The notes under the pieces were generated by a model. That model did no database searches. It saw only the letters and a list, made by a program, of their open reading frames with translations, and was not told the origin of the DNA. 64,000 bases of DNA from Psychrobacter immobilis (GTDB taxonomy: Bacteria > Pseudomonadota > Gammaproteobacteria > Pseudomonadales > Moraxellaceae), in assembly GCA_904846265.1 (NCBI GenBank), contig CAJHAA010000011.1, forward strand, positions 37,411 through 101,410, in the 5' to 3' direction. Below are positions 46,219 to 54,731 of the stretch, piece by piece; position 1 is the first letter of the stretch, and each line of letters begins with the position of its first letter. Both the position numbers and the translations under genes were made by a program.

Positions 46219-47910
46219 TTAAGCAGGTTTAAATTCCTGATTAAAGAACTCACGTGTGGCTTGCGTACACGCTGGGCTAACTAAGCCGCCATGATAGTTG
46301 GTATAAAAAGCCAATAACGGCACGCCACCTTGTGCAGTCGCATCCGCTTTCACCTTTTCAACGCTATTGCTGAAGTTTGTTTGTACATTGGTTACGATAT
46401 CAGTGGCATTCCATTTGTTCATTGATGCCTGTCCAATCATCATAAAGGTCGATTTATCTGGACGCTCGGCAGCATTGTCTTTATCGACATCCAATACCGT
46501 AATATTTAGCTTTTTGGCGGAGTTTTTGTCAGAGGCTGCTTGTAATATTTCTACCATAGAGCCTGTATTAGTATCAAAATAAACCGTCGGGTCTTGGTTA
46601 CCGCCACAAATAAGTGTCGGCATTGTCGGCACATAGCCACGTAAGTCATTATCCTTTAGTGCTTTACGTAAGTTATTCTCAGGAGCTACAGCTGGCATTT
46701 TGTCGCCGTTTTCTGTCATTAACCCATCGGGATGCTTAATGGTGTCCGCTACATAAGCTGCGCGAAAATCCGTCTTAATCAAATAGTCATTTTCATCATA
46801 ACCGCCCAGCACAGAAAACAACTTCCCTTGTGATAAACCAGCAAATATTGCGTCGGTAGGGTTCTTTTGAAACAAAGCATTATTGGGCAGTTTGCCCGCC
46901 GTGACTAAGTCGCCAAATGCTGTCTCACTTGGTAACTGGGCATCAGCATACTTATCCAAGAATATGTCTGATTTTTTACCATAAATATTGCCATACTTTT
47001 CTTGTAAACCAATGCCAAGTAATGGCGCAAATCTAGACGCTCCAATATTGACGTTTCCTCTAAATATTTCATCACCAAACGCTGCCAGTGCATAAGGCCC
47101 TGATAAAGGTGCAATGGCAGTGACAGGCTCATCATTTTGCTCGAACATTCTTGCAGTTGCCATCGCCACATGCCCGCCCTGTGAGTAACCACTGATGAAT
47201 AACTTACCAGAGTCATCAAGGTTGGTGTAGTCAGGATCATTAGCGCGCTGTTGTCTTGCAATGATGGTACGGGCACTGTCTAATGCATCAGCCATGTCAG
47301 TGGCTTGTTGCTCAGCCACAAGGTATGGATGGTAATCAAGATCAGACTCATCATAACCAGCATAGTTTGGTGCAACGACGATGTAGCCTTGAGCGGCAAA
47401 GTTGGCAGCGATTAATGTCGCCTCACCAGCTGCTGGATTTTGAGGATTGGCGACTTGACTAAAATCGTAGCCTTTATCCGTAGTTGTGCCATGAGCATAC
47501 AGTAAGATAGGTCGATCGCCTTGACAGTCAGCACTGTCGCCACTTGGTAGCATCAAAGCTGCTGTCGCGTTGGTACGCTCACCCGCTGCCCCTACTGTCG
47601 GATAGCTTACTTTTTCGATTTTGATATCGCATTTGGCATCAGGGGTTGCCGTACCATCAAGACCGAACTGGGTATTTATTTGCGCAGTGTTAAATGAGCT
47701 GATTGATTTAACTGACGTCGCAGAGTCAGAGCCTATGACAGTATCAAAGTCATTGTCATCGCCACAACCGACGAGCAGCAAGCTACTGGCAATAGCGACG
47801 GATAATAGGCAGCGCAGCATCACAGGCTTGCCCGTCGTAATGGATACTGATTGATGGGTACTGCTAGGTGATTTGTCATTTATAGCGGTAGTAGATTTAG
47901 ATACGATCAT
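46219..47910 (-). CDS. Lipoprotein alpha/beta hydrolase (secretory lipase-like)
   Basis: A 563-residue protein with a lipobox: SVAIASSLLLVGCGDD, so Cys49 is the probable lipidation site. About 30 residues precede the hydrophobic stretch if the ATG at 47910 is used; that ATG has AAGGA eight bases upstream. An in-frame ATG at 47820 gives a textbook signal peptide but lacks a good ribosome binding site. The hydrolase fold shows LLYAHGTTTDKGYDF (oxyanion region), ISGYSQGGHVAMATA with the nucleophile Ser, GGNQDPTVYFD with the acid Asp, and YHGGLVSPACTQATREFF with the His. It resembles secreted fungal-type lipases of the LIP family also found in Moraxellaceae. Upstream repeats suggest regulation. 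Confidence 0.85.
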   Translation of the reverse strand: MIVSKSTTAINDKSPSSTHQSVSITTGKPVMLRCLLSVAIASSLLLVGCGDDNDFDTVIGSDSATSVKSISSFNTAQINTQFGLDGTATPDAKCDIKIEKVSYPTVGAAGERTNATAALMLPSGDSADCQGDRPILLYAHGTTTDKGYDFSQVANPQNPAAGEATLIAANFAAQGYIVVAPNYAGYDESDLDYHPYLVAEQQATDMADALDSARTIIARQQRANDPDYTNLDDSGKLFISGYSQGGHVAMATARMFEQNDEPVTAIAPLSGPYALAAFGDEIFRGNVNIGASRFAPLLGIGLQEKYGNIYGKKSDIFLDKYADAQLPSETAFGDLVTAGKLPNNALFQKNPTDAIFAGLSQGKLFSVLGGYDENDYLIKTDFRAAYVADTIKHPDGLMTENGDKMPAVAPENNLRKALKDNDLRGYVPTMPTLICGGNQDPTVYFDTNTGSMVEILQAASDKNSAKKLNITVLDVDKDNAAERPDKSTFMMIGQASMNKWNATDIVTNVQTNFSNSVEKVKADATAQGGVPLLAFYTNYHGGLVSPACTQATREFFNQEFKPA

Positions 47911-48232
47911 GGTTGCTGTCCTTAGCGGTGGTAGATCAGACGTTTGCTGAGAGTCCTTGACAATAAAAAAATTCAGTATGGCAGACTCTTTTTATTGAAT
48001 GGTTTTTATTGAATACATTGAAGTATCAAATATTTTCAATAAAACTTACTCAATAATTGTTTCTTAAACCTTACTACTTATACCGTAAAATATTGTGAAA
48101 AGCTACTGGAAAACGGGTATTTAATGGCATCTTTGACGCTATGGTAAAGCTAGTATTGGTGTCAAGCCTAGCTTAGATTTTGTCTTTGTTGTACGATGTT
48201 CCAAAATACCACCCTAATACAGATAGCGCTTT
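47911..48232. other. Divergent region between lipase and cmoM, with repeats
   Basis: About 320 AT-rich bases. It contains a 12-base sequence TTTTTATTGAAT twice in direct orientation (47989-48000, 48003-48014) and once inverted in shortened form (48035-48044), described separately. No gene is visible; promoters for both outward-reading genes should lie here. Confidence 0.55.
47989..48044. repeat. Short direct and inverted repeats upstream of the lipase gene
   Basis: TTTTTATTGAAT occurs at 47989-48000 and 48003-48014 (14-base spacing), and TTCAATAAAA, the inverse of its core, at 48035-48044. This spacing would suit a regulator binding one face of the helix or a dimer pair. Distance to the lipase start is about 80 bases. 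Confidence 0.5.
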
Positions 48233-49105
48233 ATGCAAACCCATAGTGAAAGTACCAAAGAACATGACAACCAATCGGTTGATCTGACACAACCAAGCGC
48301 TGCATCAGGCGATATACGTGCCGATCGTAGCTTCGATGCGATTGCGGATCATTTTGAAAAAAAGGTCTACGGTGGCTTAAAAGGCGATATTCGATTGGCG
48401 GTGCTACGCCGTGATATCTTTGAATATAGCGCGCGAATGAGTGAAAGCCTTGGGCGACCTTTACGTATTTTGGATGTGGGTGCAGGGTTGGCACAGATTG
48501 CAATAGAGCTGGCAGCTCAAGGTCATACATTGGTCATCAATGACATCTCAGCCAATATGCTAGAAAAAGCGAAAGCGAGTGCCGCGCAGATAGACGAAGA
48601 CCTGAATATCACATGGTACGTTTGCCCCTATCAGGAGCTGCCAGAAAAATTAGACAAAGAAAAGCATGAAAAGTTTGATTTAATCATGTGTCATGCGCTG
48701 CTTGAATGGTTGGCAGAGCCCGCTGCGGTGATGGACTTTTTTGATCAGCAATTAGCGGATAATGGTGCGCTATCTTTATGCTTTTATAACCCAGCAAGCT
48801 TTGATTATCGCAACCTAATCATGGGAAATTTCAACTTACTCGATAATACAGAATATAAGGCGGACAACAAAAAAAGCCTCACGCCCAACCATCCTGTCGC
48901 CAAAGAAGAAGTTGAATCTTGGTTGGCTGCGCATCATTATCAGACCATACGCACCAGCGGTCTGCGCGTCTTTCATGATTATGCCCCGCTTAAGCGTGGT
49001 GGTCACAATGACCCAGAAGCCGTGATACGCATGGAGCTGCGCTACTCACAATTAGAGCCGTATAAATGGTTGGGACGTTATTTGCACATATTGGCGACAC
49101 GATAA
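48233..49105 (+). CDS. cmoM: tRNA 5-carboxymethoxyuridine methyltransferase
   Basis: An S-adenosylmethionine-dependent enzyme that methylates 5-carboxymethoxyuridine at the wobble position of tRNAs, among them the Leu(UAG) and Val(UAC) types encoded in this window. The 290-residue protein matches CmoM (SmtA): FDAIADHFEKKVYGGLKGDIRLAVLRRDI, the SAM motif LRILDVGAGLAQIAIELAAQGH, MCHALLEWLAEPAAV and RVFHDYAPLK, ending GRYLHILATR. An N-terminal extension of about 30 polar residues is absent from E. coli (261). It is a single gene divergent from the lipase. Confidence 0.92.
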   Translation: MQTHSESTKEHDNQSVDLTQPSAASGDIRADRSFDAIADHFEKKVYGGLKGDIRLAVLRRDIFEYSARMSESLGRPLRILDVGAGLAQIAIELAAQGHTLVINDISANMLEKAKASAAQIDEDLNITWYVCPYQELPEKLDKEKHEKFDLIMCHALLEWLAEPAAVMDFFDQQLADNGALSLCFYNPASFDYRNLIMGNFNLLDNTEYKADNKKSLTPNHPVAKEEVESWLAAHHYQTIRTSGLRVFHDYAPLKRGGHNDPEAVIRMELRYSQLEPYKWLGRYLHILATR

Positions 49106-49251
49106 GCTTAAGTGCAAGCCGCAGTTGTTTGACGTAAACATGAATTAATATAGTCGCCGCAGTTTAAAGTAGATACAAGGCAGCCAAGCGTCAATAGCAT
49201 ACCGTGTGCATGTCGCGAGGTTAATTCCCTAATCATTTATAAATGCTGCGA

Positions 49252-50604
49252 CTATTCTGTCTCGTCAACTCTCTCTGACCTATCATACTCTGACCAAGTC
49301 GTCGCATTGATGTCTTTTTCATCGAATACCACGACATGCTCTAGGATAGGTAAAATACCAATCTTCGATCCAATCTCGTGATTATGGTGACTGGCGACTA
49401 AAGACAATACCGTTTGCCCGTCGTCAAGTTGCAAGCGATATAAATAGTTGGCACCGCGAAATACGCGTCCAACGACTAAAGCGGTTTGTGTGCTCTCATC
49501 GTCATGAATGATATCATCAGGGCGCACCAACACCTTAATCGGTGTGCCGTTAGGATAATCATACTCGCAATACTGTGGGTACCCTGATTCATCATACACT
49601 TCCATACGCCGATAGATATCGCCTAATGCCGTCTCAACATGGCCTTCTTTGATGATGCCATCTATCATCGCACCTTCGCCGACAAACTCGGCGACAAAAG
49701 GACTGATTGGCTCATGATATAGCTCGCTTGGGGTTGCCCACTGTACCAGCTTACCTTTATGCATCACCCCCACTTTATCAGCCAGTGCAAAGGCTTCGTT
49801 TTGATCATGAGTGACTAGTATTGCCGTGGTATTGGTGCGTTTAAGAATATCACGGACATTCATTGCCAATGATTCACGTAGCACCACATCTAGATTAGAA
49901 AACGGCTCATCGAGTAGTAATAGTTTTGGCTTTGGCGCTAATGCACGGGCTAATGCCACCCGCTGCTGTTGGCCACCTGACAGCTCATTTGGACGTTTGT
50001 CAGCATGCTCAGACAATTCAACCAGCTCTAGCATCTCAGCGATACGGGCTTTTTTGTCAGCGGCCGTCCATTTATTCAGACCAAAAGCGATGTTTTTTGC
50101 CACGCTCAAATGCCCAAATAACGCATAGTCCTGAAACACCATGCCCATACCGCGTTTGGCGGGTGCGACTGCATACGAGTTGCGGTCAGTTTTATCAGTA
50201 AGACATTGATTGTTTAAGAGAACCGTACCATCACGGCTTTGTTCCAACCCTGCAATCGCTCTTAGTGCCGTGGTCTTACCGCAGCCGCTATAACCCAAAA
50301 AGCAACCAATCTCGCCTTGCTTCAATTCCAATGACAAACCATTGACGATAATCGTATCGTCATAACCGACGATTAAATCTTGCACACTAAAATAAGGACT
50401 AGTAGCCGTAGCTGCCTCAGTATTTATCTCAACATCTTGGCTAAAAGCACTGCTTTTTTCTAAAGACTTACTAGGCTGGGCGGGCGGCGTCTTAACTTGA
50501 GCAACTGGTAATTTTTTTATATGCTCTAGTCTTGCCTTGGCCTTTATTGACCTGGCATTGATTGATTTAGAGTCTGCTGAGCCTTTCATTGAATCAGTGT
50601 ACAT
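49252..50604 (-). CDS. fbpC: Iron(III) ABC transporter ATP-binding protein
   Basis: ATPase of the Fbp ferric iron importer. The 450-residue protein contains an ABC domain: Walker A GYSGCGKTT, Q-loop MVFQDYALFGHLSV, signature LSGGQQQRVALARAL, Walker B LLLLDEPFSNLD and the switch His (LVTHDQNEA). A C-terminal TOBE-type regulatory domain (PIKVLVRPDDI, VVGRVFRGANYLYRL) matches FbpC. The first 70 residues are polar and low-complexity and may not all be translated; ATG 50604 has no evident ribosome binding site and no other Met lies before the ABC domain except Met6, so an alternative GTG start nearer SVQDLIVGY is possible. It is the last gene of fbpA-fbpB-fbpC. Confidence 0.92.
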   Translation of the reverse strand: MYTDSMKGSADSKSINARSIKAKARLEHIKKLPVAQVKTPPAQPSKSLEKSSAFSQDVEINTEAATATSPYFSVQDLIVGYDDTIIVNGLSLELKQGEIGCFLGYSGCGKTTALRAIAGLEQSRDGTVLLNNQCLTDKTDRNSYAVAPAKRGMGMVFQDYALFGHLSVAKNIAFGLNKWTAADKKARIAEMLELVELSEHADKRPNELSGGQQQRVALARALAPKPKLLLLDEPFSNLDVVLRESLAMNVRDILKRTNTTAILVTHDQNEAFALADKVGVMHKGKLVQWATPSELYHEPISPFVAEFVGEGAMIDGIIKEGHVETALGDIYRRMEVYDESGYPQYCEYDYPNGTPIKVLVRPDDIIHDDESTQTALVVGRVFRGANYLYRLQLDDGQTVLSLVASHHNHEIGSKIGILPILEHVVVFDEKDINATTWSEYDRSERVDETE

Positions 50605-50710
50605 AGACGGTACCAGTTAGCTATTAGTAAATAAAACCCATAGATAAAACAGTGAAAACAATCATAAAATGGAGCGTTATCGGATAATGCAGATTCACTC
50701 TAAAAACACC

Positions 50711-52417
50711 TTAACCTTGCTTATCGCTTTGACGCAATAATATCCAAACAGGCAGCAGCCCAACCAGCACAATCAATAAACTTGGCAACGCAGCTCGTCC
50801 CCACATGCCTTCGCTGGTCATCTCAAACACCCGCACCGCCAGCGTATCCCAGCCTTGGCGACGCGTCATTAACGTAATCGGCATCTCTTTCATGACTTCA
50901 ACAAACCCCATCAACAGTCCTGTCAATATTCCTGGACTAATGACAGGCAACATCACTTGCCGCCAGCGCTGATAAGGACTGTCACTCAGTAATTTGGCAG
51001 CCGCTTCTTGATTGACCGTTAGTCGCTGTAGCTGCCGATCAACTGGCTGAAAACTCACCGTCATAAAACGCGTTGATAATGCCAATAGCATCACAATCAC
51101 ACTGCCTGATAATACTTGCTGCGTGGTAATACCAAAGGCAATCATTTGGTTGTCTAGCCAAGCAATTGGGATAAAGATGCCCACTGCCAATACTGTACCC
51201 GGCACCACATAACCCAAATTTGCCAAAGTAGTCATGAGCTTGGTCAATTTATCAGGATACTGCCGCTTAATCCACGCAATGATAATCGCCAAAAAGGCAA
51301 TAAAAATCGTGGTCATGCTAGCAATCATGAGGCTATTGGTCACAAAATCAATATAGCGCGCATCGAAATCTTGGCGAAAATTCAATGCCGTCCAGTAGAT
51401 GAGCTGCAAAAATGGGATTAAAAAAGCGCCAGCAAATACCAAGGTACACAGCAATGTCATGCCCAATTTCGCAGGCGTGCTGGCATCAAAACGCTGACTG
51501 CTGCCTTGAGTCACGTTATTGCCGCGCTTGGTTTGCCAATACTGCTCAAACAATACCACAATAAAGATCACACCGATGAGCAAAGCTGCCAATTGTGCCG
51601 CAGTGGTCAAACTAAAGAAACCAAACCATGCTTTGTAAATTGCCGTAGTAAAGGTATCGACATTAAAGACTGACACGGCACCAAAGTCTGCCAAAGTTTC
51701 CATACTGGCAAGCAATAGTCCGCCAATAATCCACGGCAAGGCTTGTGGTAATGCCAACCGAAAAAACACTCGGCTACGGCTTAAGCCCAGCATTTGTCCT
51801 GCTTCAATCGCACGCCTGCCTTGCGATAAGAACGCTTGACGCGCCAACAAATAGACATAGGGATAAAATGCTAGGGACAATACCAAACCTGCTCCCCAGA
51901 CATTACGGATCGAAGGAATCGCTGTATCAAAGCCTAGGTCGCGCAAACCTGTCTGTAATGGTCCACTAAAATCAACAATACCAATGGTGACAAATGCTAA
52001 TACATAAGCGGGTATCGCCAGCGGTAACATCAGCGCCCACGAAAAAAACCGCTGTCCAGGGAAGCGGTACATACTGGTTACCCAAGCAAGCGCGGTGCCA
52101 ATAGTGCCAGACACGACCATTACCATCAGCAATAAAATCGCGGTATTTTTAAGCACTTGCGGCAGCACATAATCTGCCATGTGCGTCCAGATATCAGCAA
52201 TTGGCTGCGTCCAAGATAGCAACACAATCAAAATTGGCAAAAGCATAAACGACGAAATCAGTCCTAAGACTGATTTTGAGATAATACGTTTACGGACGGC
52301 GTGGTCTTGGCTGACAGTCTGCTTTCCATCAATATTATGGTTATCCATATTGTTGACATTAGCACTATCATTAACTGTATCGTTTTGACGTACAGACGCG
52401 TCTGGCGTTTTGATCAT
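50711..52417 (-). CDS. fbpB: Iron(III) ABC transporter permease (fused two-domain)
   Basis: Inner-membrane channel of the Fbp importer. The 568-residue protein has about twelve transmembrane helices in two homologous halves, each with the EAA-type loop that contacts the ATPase: EAGQMLGLSRSRVFFRLALPQALPWIIGG in the first and QEAAAKLLSDSPYQRWRQVMLPVISPGIL in the second. The N-terminal 45 residues are polar. It lies about 170 bases after fbpA (with a hairpin between) and 106 before fbpC. Confidence 0.94.
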   Translation of the reverse strand: MIKTPDASVRQNDTVNDSANVNNMDNHNIDGKQTVSQDHAVRKRIISKSVLGLISSFMLLPILIVLLSWTQPIADIWTHMADYVLPQVLKNTAILLLMVMVVSGTIGTALAWVTSMYRFPGQRFFSWALMLPLAIPAYVLAFVTIGIVDFSGPLQTGLRDLGFDTAIPSIRNVWGAGLVLSLAFYPYVYLLARQAFLSQGRRAIEAGQMLGLSRSRVFFRLALPQALPWIIGGLLLASMETLADFGAVSVFNVDTFTTAIYKAWFGFFSLTTAAQLAALLIGVIFIVVLFEQYWQTKRGNNVTQGSSQRFDASTPAKLGMTLLCTLVFAGAFLIPFLQLIYWTALNFRQDFDARYIDFVTNSLMIASMTTIFIAFLAIIIAWIKRQYPDKLTKLMTTLANLGYVVPGTVLAVGIFIPIAWLDNQMIAFGITTQQVLSGSVIVMLLALSTRFMTVSFQPVDRQLQRLTVNQEAAAKLLSDSPYQRWRQVMLPVISPGILTGLLMGFVEVMKEMPITLMTRRQGWDTLAVRVFEMTSEGMWGRAALPSLLIVLVGLLPVWILLRQSDKQG

Positions 52418-52521
52418 ATCATTATTACCGTGTCATACGCATAAAGACCTTATAACATTATACCAAACTCAAAAATACGGCTAAAAACACTGTCTGCTTT
52501 GAACATAAACACTATCATTTA

Positions 52522-52554
52522 GCCTATCAAGCTTGATACTCGTCCTTGATAGGC
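52522..52554 (-). repeat. Hairpin in the fbpA-fbpB gap
   Basis: GCCTATCAAG (52522-52531) and CTTGATAGGC (52545-52554) are perfect arms around 13 bases, beginning 37 bases after the fbpA stop. No T-run follows on the minus strand, so it probably protects fbpA mRNA from 3' decay or partly attenuates transcription of fbpB-fbpC; this is inference. Confidence 0.6.
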
Positions 52555-52590
52555 ATTGTCATTTTTGAGAATGGTATGACTGTCAATACC

Positions 52591-53715
52591 TTATTTATAG
52601 CCTGCTTTGTCCATCAACTGAATGGCTTGGGTTTGCAGCTCACCAAACTTTTGCACATTGATATCGTCTTTTTTGAATTCACCCCATGATCTGAGCATTT
52701 CTGACTCATCAACCCCTACTTTTACTGGAAATTCTTTGTCTGAGCTGGCATAAAGACCTTGCGCCTCATTAGAAGACAACCATTCTATCAGTTTAAGCGT
52801 CCCATCTGGATTGTCTGAACCTGCGACCACACCAGCACCTGAAATATTTACGTGTGTACCAGTCGTGCCTTGGTTTGCCCAAAATATTTTCACAGGGAAG
52901 TTAGGTTTTTCATCGAGCAGACGACCGTAGTAGTAACTGTTGGCAATGCCCACCTCACACTGACCAGCAGCGATGGCTTCTAGCATACTGGTGTCATCGC
53001 TGAACACGTCAGTCGCTAAGTTAGCGACCCAACCACGGACGATTTCTTCCGTTTTTTCTTCGCCCAAATGCTCCATCATACTGGCCACAAGCGACTGGTT
53101 ATAGACCTTTTTAGAGGTACGTAGGCATAACTTGCCTTTCCATTTTGGATCGGCTAAATCTGCATAAGTAGATAATTGGTCGGCACTGACTTTGCTTGGG
53201 TCATAAAAGATCGTACGAGCACGCAATGATAGCCCTGTCCACTGACCTTTTGGATCACGATATTTGGCAGGGACATTTTCTTCTAACACAGTAGAGGATA
53301 CTGGTTGCAACAAGCCTTGCTGAGCGGCTTGCCATAAGTTACCCGCATCAACCGTGAGCAGCATGTCGGCTGGCGTGTTCTGACCTTCAGCTTGCAAACG
53401 CGCCATGAGCGGACCTGTACTATCTGTGACCAGCTCAATCTTCACACCTGTCTGTTCAGTATAACGGTCTAGCAATGGCTTAATCAGCTGCTCATTTCGC
53501 GAAGAATAAATAGTAATCGTCTGACCACCTTCACTCGTAGCACCATCAGTAGCAGCTGGTTGCTCAGTAGCCGCCGCTGATGTCTCCGCCTCCACGCTCT
53601 CTTCTGTTGTAGATGAATTGCTACAACCAGCCAGTCCCAACATCATGCCAAATACGGCAACAGGCAAGATAAGCTTAGTAGAAGTTAGGTTAGCGCTAAT
53701 GGCATTCAATGACAT
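52591..53715 (-). CDS. fbpA: Iron(III) substrate-binding lipoprotein
   Basis: Periplasmic ferric-binding protein. The start at 53715 is chosen because GGGGA lies five bases upstream; it gives 374 residues. The signal ends LGLAGC, a lipobox with Cys31, followed by a Ser/Glu/Thr/Ala-rich linker, so it is probably membrane-tethered. The mature part has TITIYSSRNEQLIKPLLDRYTEQTG, the FbpA/FutA-type start, and the Tyr pair region as ANSYYYGRLLDEKP, typical of Fe(III) ligands. A Fur-box-like sequence overlaps the promoter 120-150 bases upstream. It is first in fbpABC. Confidence 0.93.
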   Translation of the reverse strand: MSLNAISANLTSTKLILPVAVFGMMLGLAGCSNSSTTEESVEAETSAAATEQPAATDGATSEGGQTITIYSSRNEQLIKPLLDRYTEQTGVKIELVTDSTGPLMARLQAEGQNTPADMLLTVDAGNLWQAAQQGLLQPVSSTVLEENVPAKYRDPKGQWTGLSLRARTIFYDPSKVSADQLSTYADLADPKWKGKLCLRTSKKVYNQSLVASMMEHLGEEKTEEIVRGWVANLATDVFSDDTSMLEAIAAGQCEVGIANSYYYGRLLDEKPNFPVKIFWANQGTTGTHVNISGAGVVAGSDNPDGTLKLIEWLSSNEAQGLYASSDKEFPVKVGVDESEMLRSWGEFKKDDINVQKFGELQTQAIQLMDKAGYK

Positions 53716-53835
53716 GGTTTTCCCCATAATGATGCTACGAAAAGGTGAGATAAATAGATGAGATGACAATAAGATAAGACGGCGCTAAAGACCTCTAACA
53801 GTAAGGCTCAATCACGCGATAATCTCTGAAACAAC

Positions 53836-53864
53836 ATACTAATAGAAATGAGATTAATTATCAA
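53836..53864 (-). promoter_or_regulatory. Promoter of fbpABC overlapped by a Fur-box-like sequence
   Basis: On the minus strand, TTGATA (plus 53859-53864) and TAGTAT (plus 53836-53841) are separated by 17 bases. TGAGATT-A-ATTATCA at 53849-53863 matches the 7-1-7 Fur motif (TGATAAT-N-ATTATCA) at 12 of 14 positions and lies over the -35 and spacer. Iron-responsive repression is the expected function; it is inference from the motif and the genes. Confidence 0.7.
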
Positions 53865-54005
53865 TACATTTGTTTAACTCAGAAATACACCGATAATTTG
53901 GCTCAATTGTCTCTTTTTAAGGATAAATTTATAGATCCTCATGAATCAATCTATAGATTTTCTAAGTGATGGCATGTCTTAATTATCTTTCAACGATCTG
54001 CTGAT

Positions 54006-54731
54006 TCACGACAGCAACCATTGACCCAAAATCACATTGACGGCGGCTTCTGTACGCAGGATACGCGAGCCTATAGTGACTGCCGCGCAACCTTGAGTGG
54101 CAAGCAGTGCTATTTCATAATCAATCCAGCCGCCCTCGCTACCGATACAAACCAGACTTGGCAATCCTAACGATGGCGGCTGTTGTAGATACTGTGTAAA
54201 GGATAGCTCACTATACGGGTGCGCCACGATGGCTCGATTGGTTAGCAAACCTGCCAGCTCATCTTCCACGAATGGCTTGAAGCGTTTTTGTAAAGTGATA
54301 CGAGGCGCTATGGTGTCAACCCCTTGTTGCAGCCCTTCTAATACAAACTCATCAAGGCGCTCAAGCATCGGACTTTGCCAATAGCTTTTTTGCGTGCGAT
54401 AGCTATTGATTAGGATAATATCGCGCACCCCAAGCGCGGTCATATCCATGATTAAGCGGCGTAGCACTTTAGGACGCGGTAGTGCCAACACAACGGTCAA
54501 ATCTAGCTTTGGTGGCGGCGCAGTGGTGAGCTGAATATCACGCAACTCAATAGCATCAGAGCGGATGCTCTCAATCACAGCAGTGCCCAAATGACCGCCC
54601 ATTTGACCGATTTTCAGCGTATCACCAACTTTTGCTGTTAGCACTTTATCGACGTGATTTATTTGTGATAATTCATCAATATATGCCGCATCCGAAGAGA
54701 AGTTTTCAATGGGTAATAATAGACAATTCAT
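54006..54731 (-). CDS. rsmE: 16S rRNA (uracil-1498 N3)-methyltransferase
   Basis: Methylates U1498 of 16S rRNA. The 241-residue protein has a PUA-like N-terminal domain (DKVLTAKVGDTLKIGQMGGHLGTAVI). The SPOUT-fold knot appears as LVCIGSEGGWIDYEIALL and GSRILRTEAAVNVILGQW, the SAM-binding GSEGG and RTEAA motifs. It overlaps the waaA stop by 4 bases (ATGA), so the two are translationally coupled. Confidence 0.94.
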   Translation of the reverse strand: MNCLLLPIENFSSDAAYIDELSQINHVDKVLTAKVGDTLKIGQMGGHLGTAVIESIRSDAIELRDIQLTTAPPPKLDLTVVLALPRPKVLRRLIMDMTALGVRDIILINSYRTQKSYWQSPMLERLDEFVLEGLQQGVDTIAPRITLQKRFKPFVEDELAGLLTNRAIVAHPYSELSFTQYLQQPPSLGLPSLVCIGSEGGWIDYEIALLATQGCAAVTIGSRILRTEAAVNVILGQWLLS

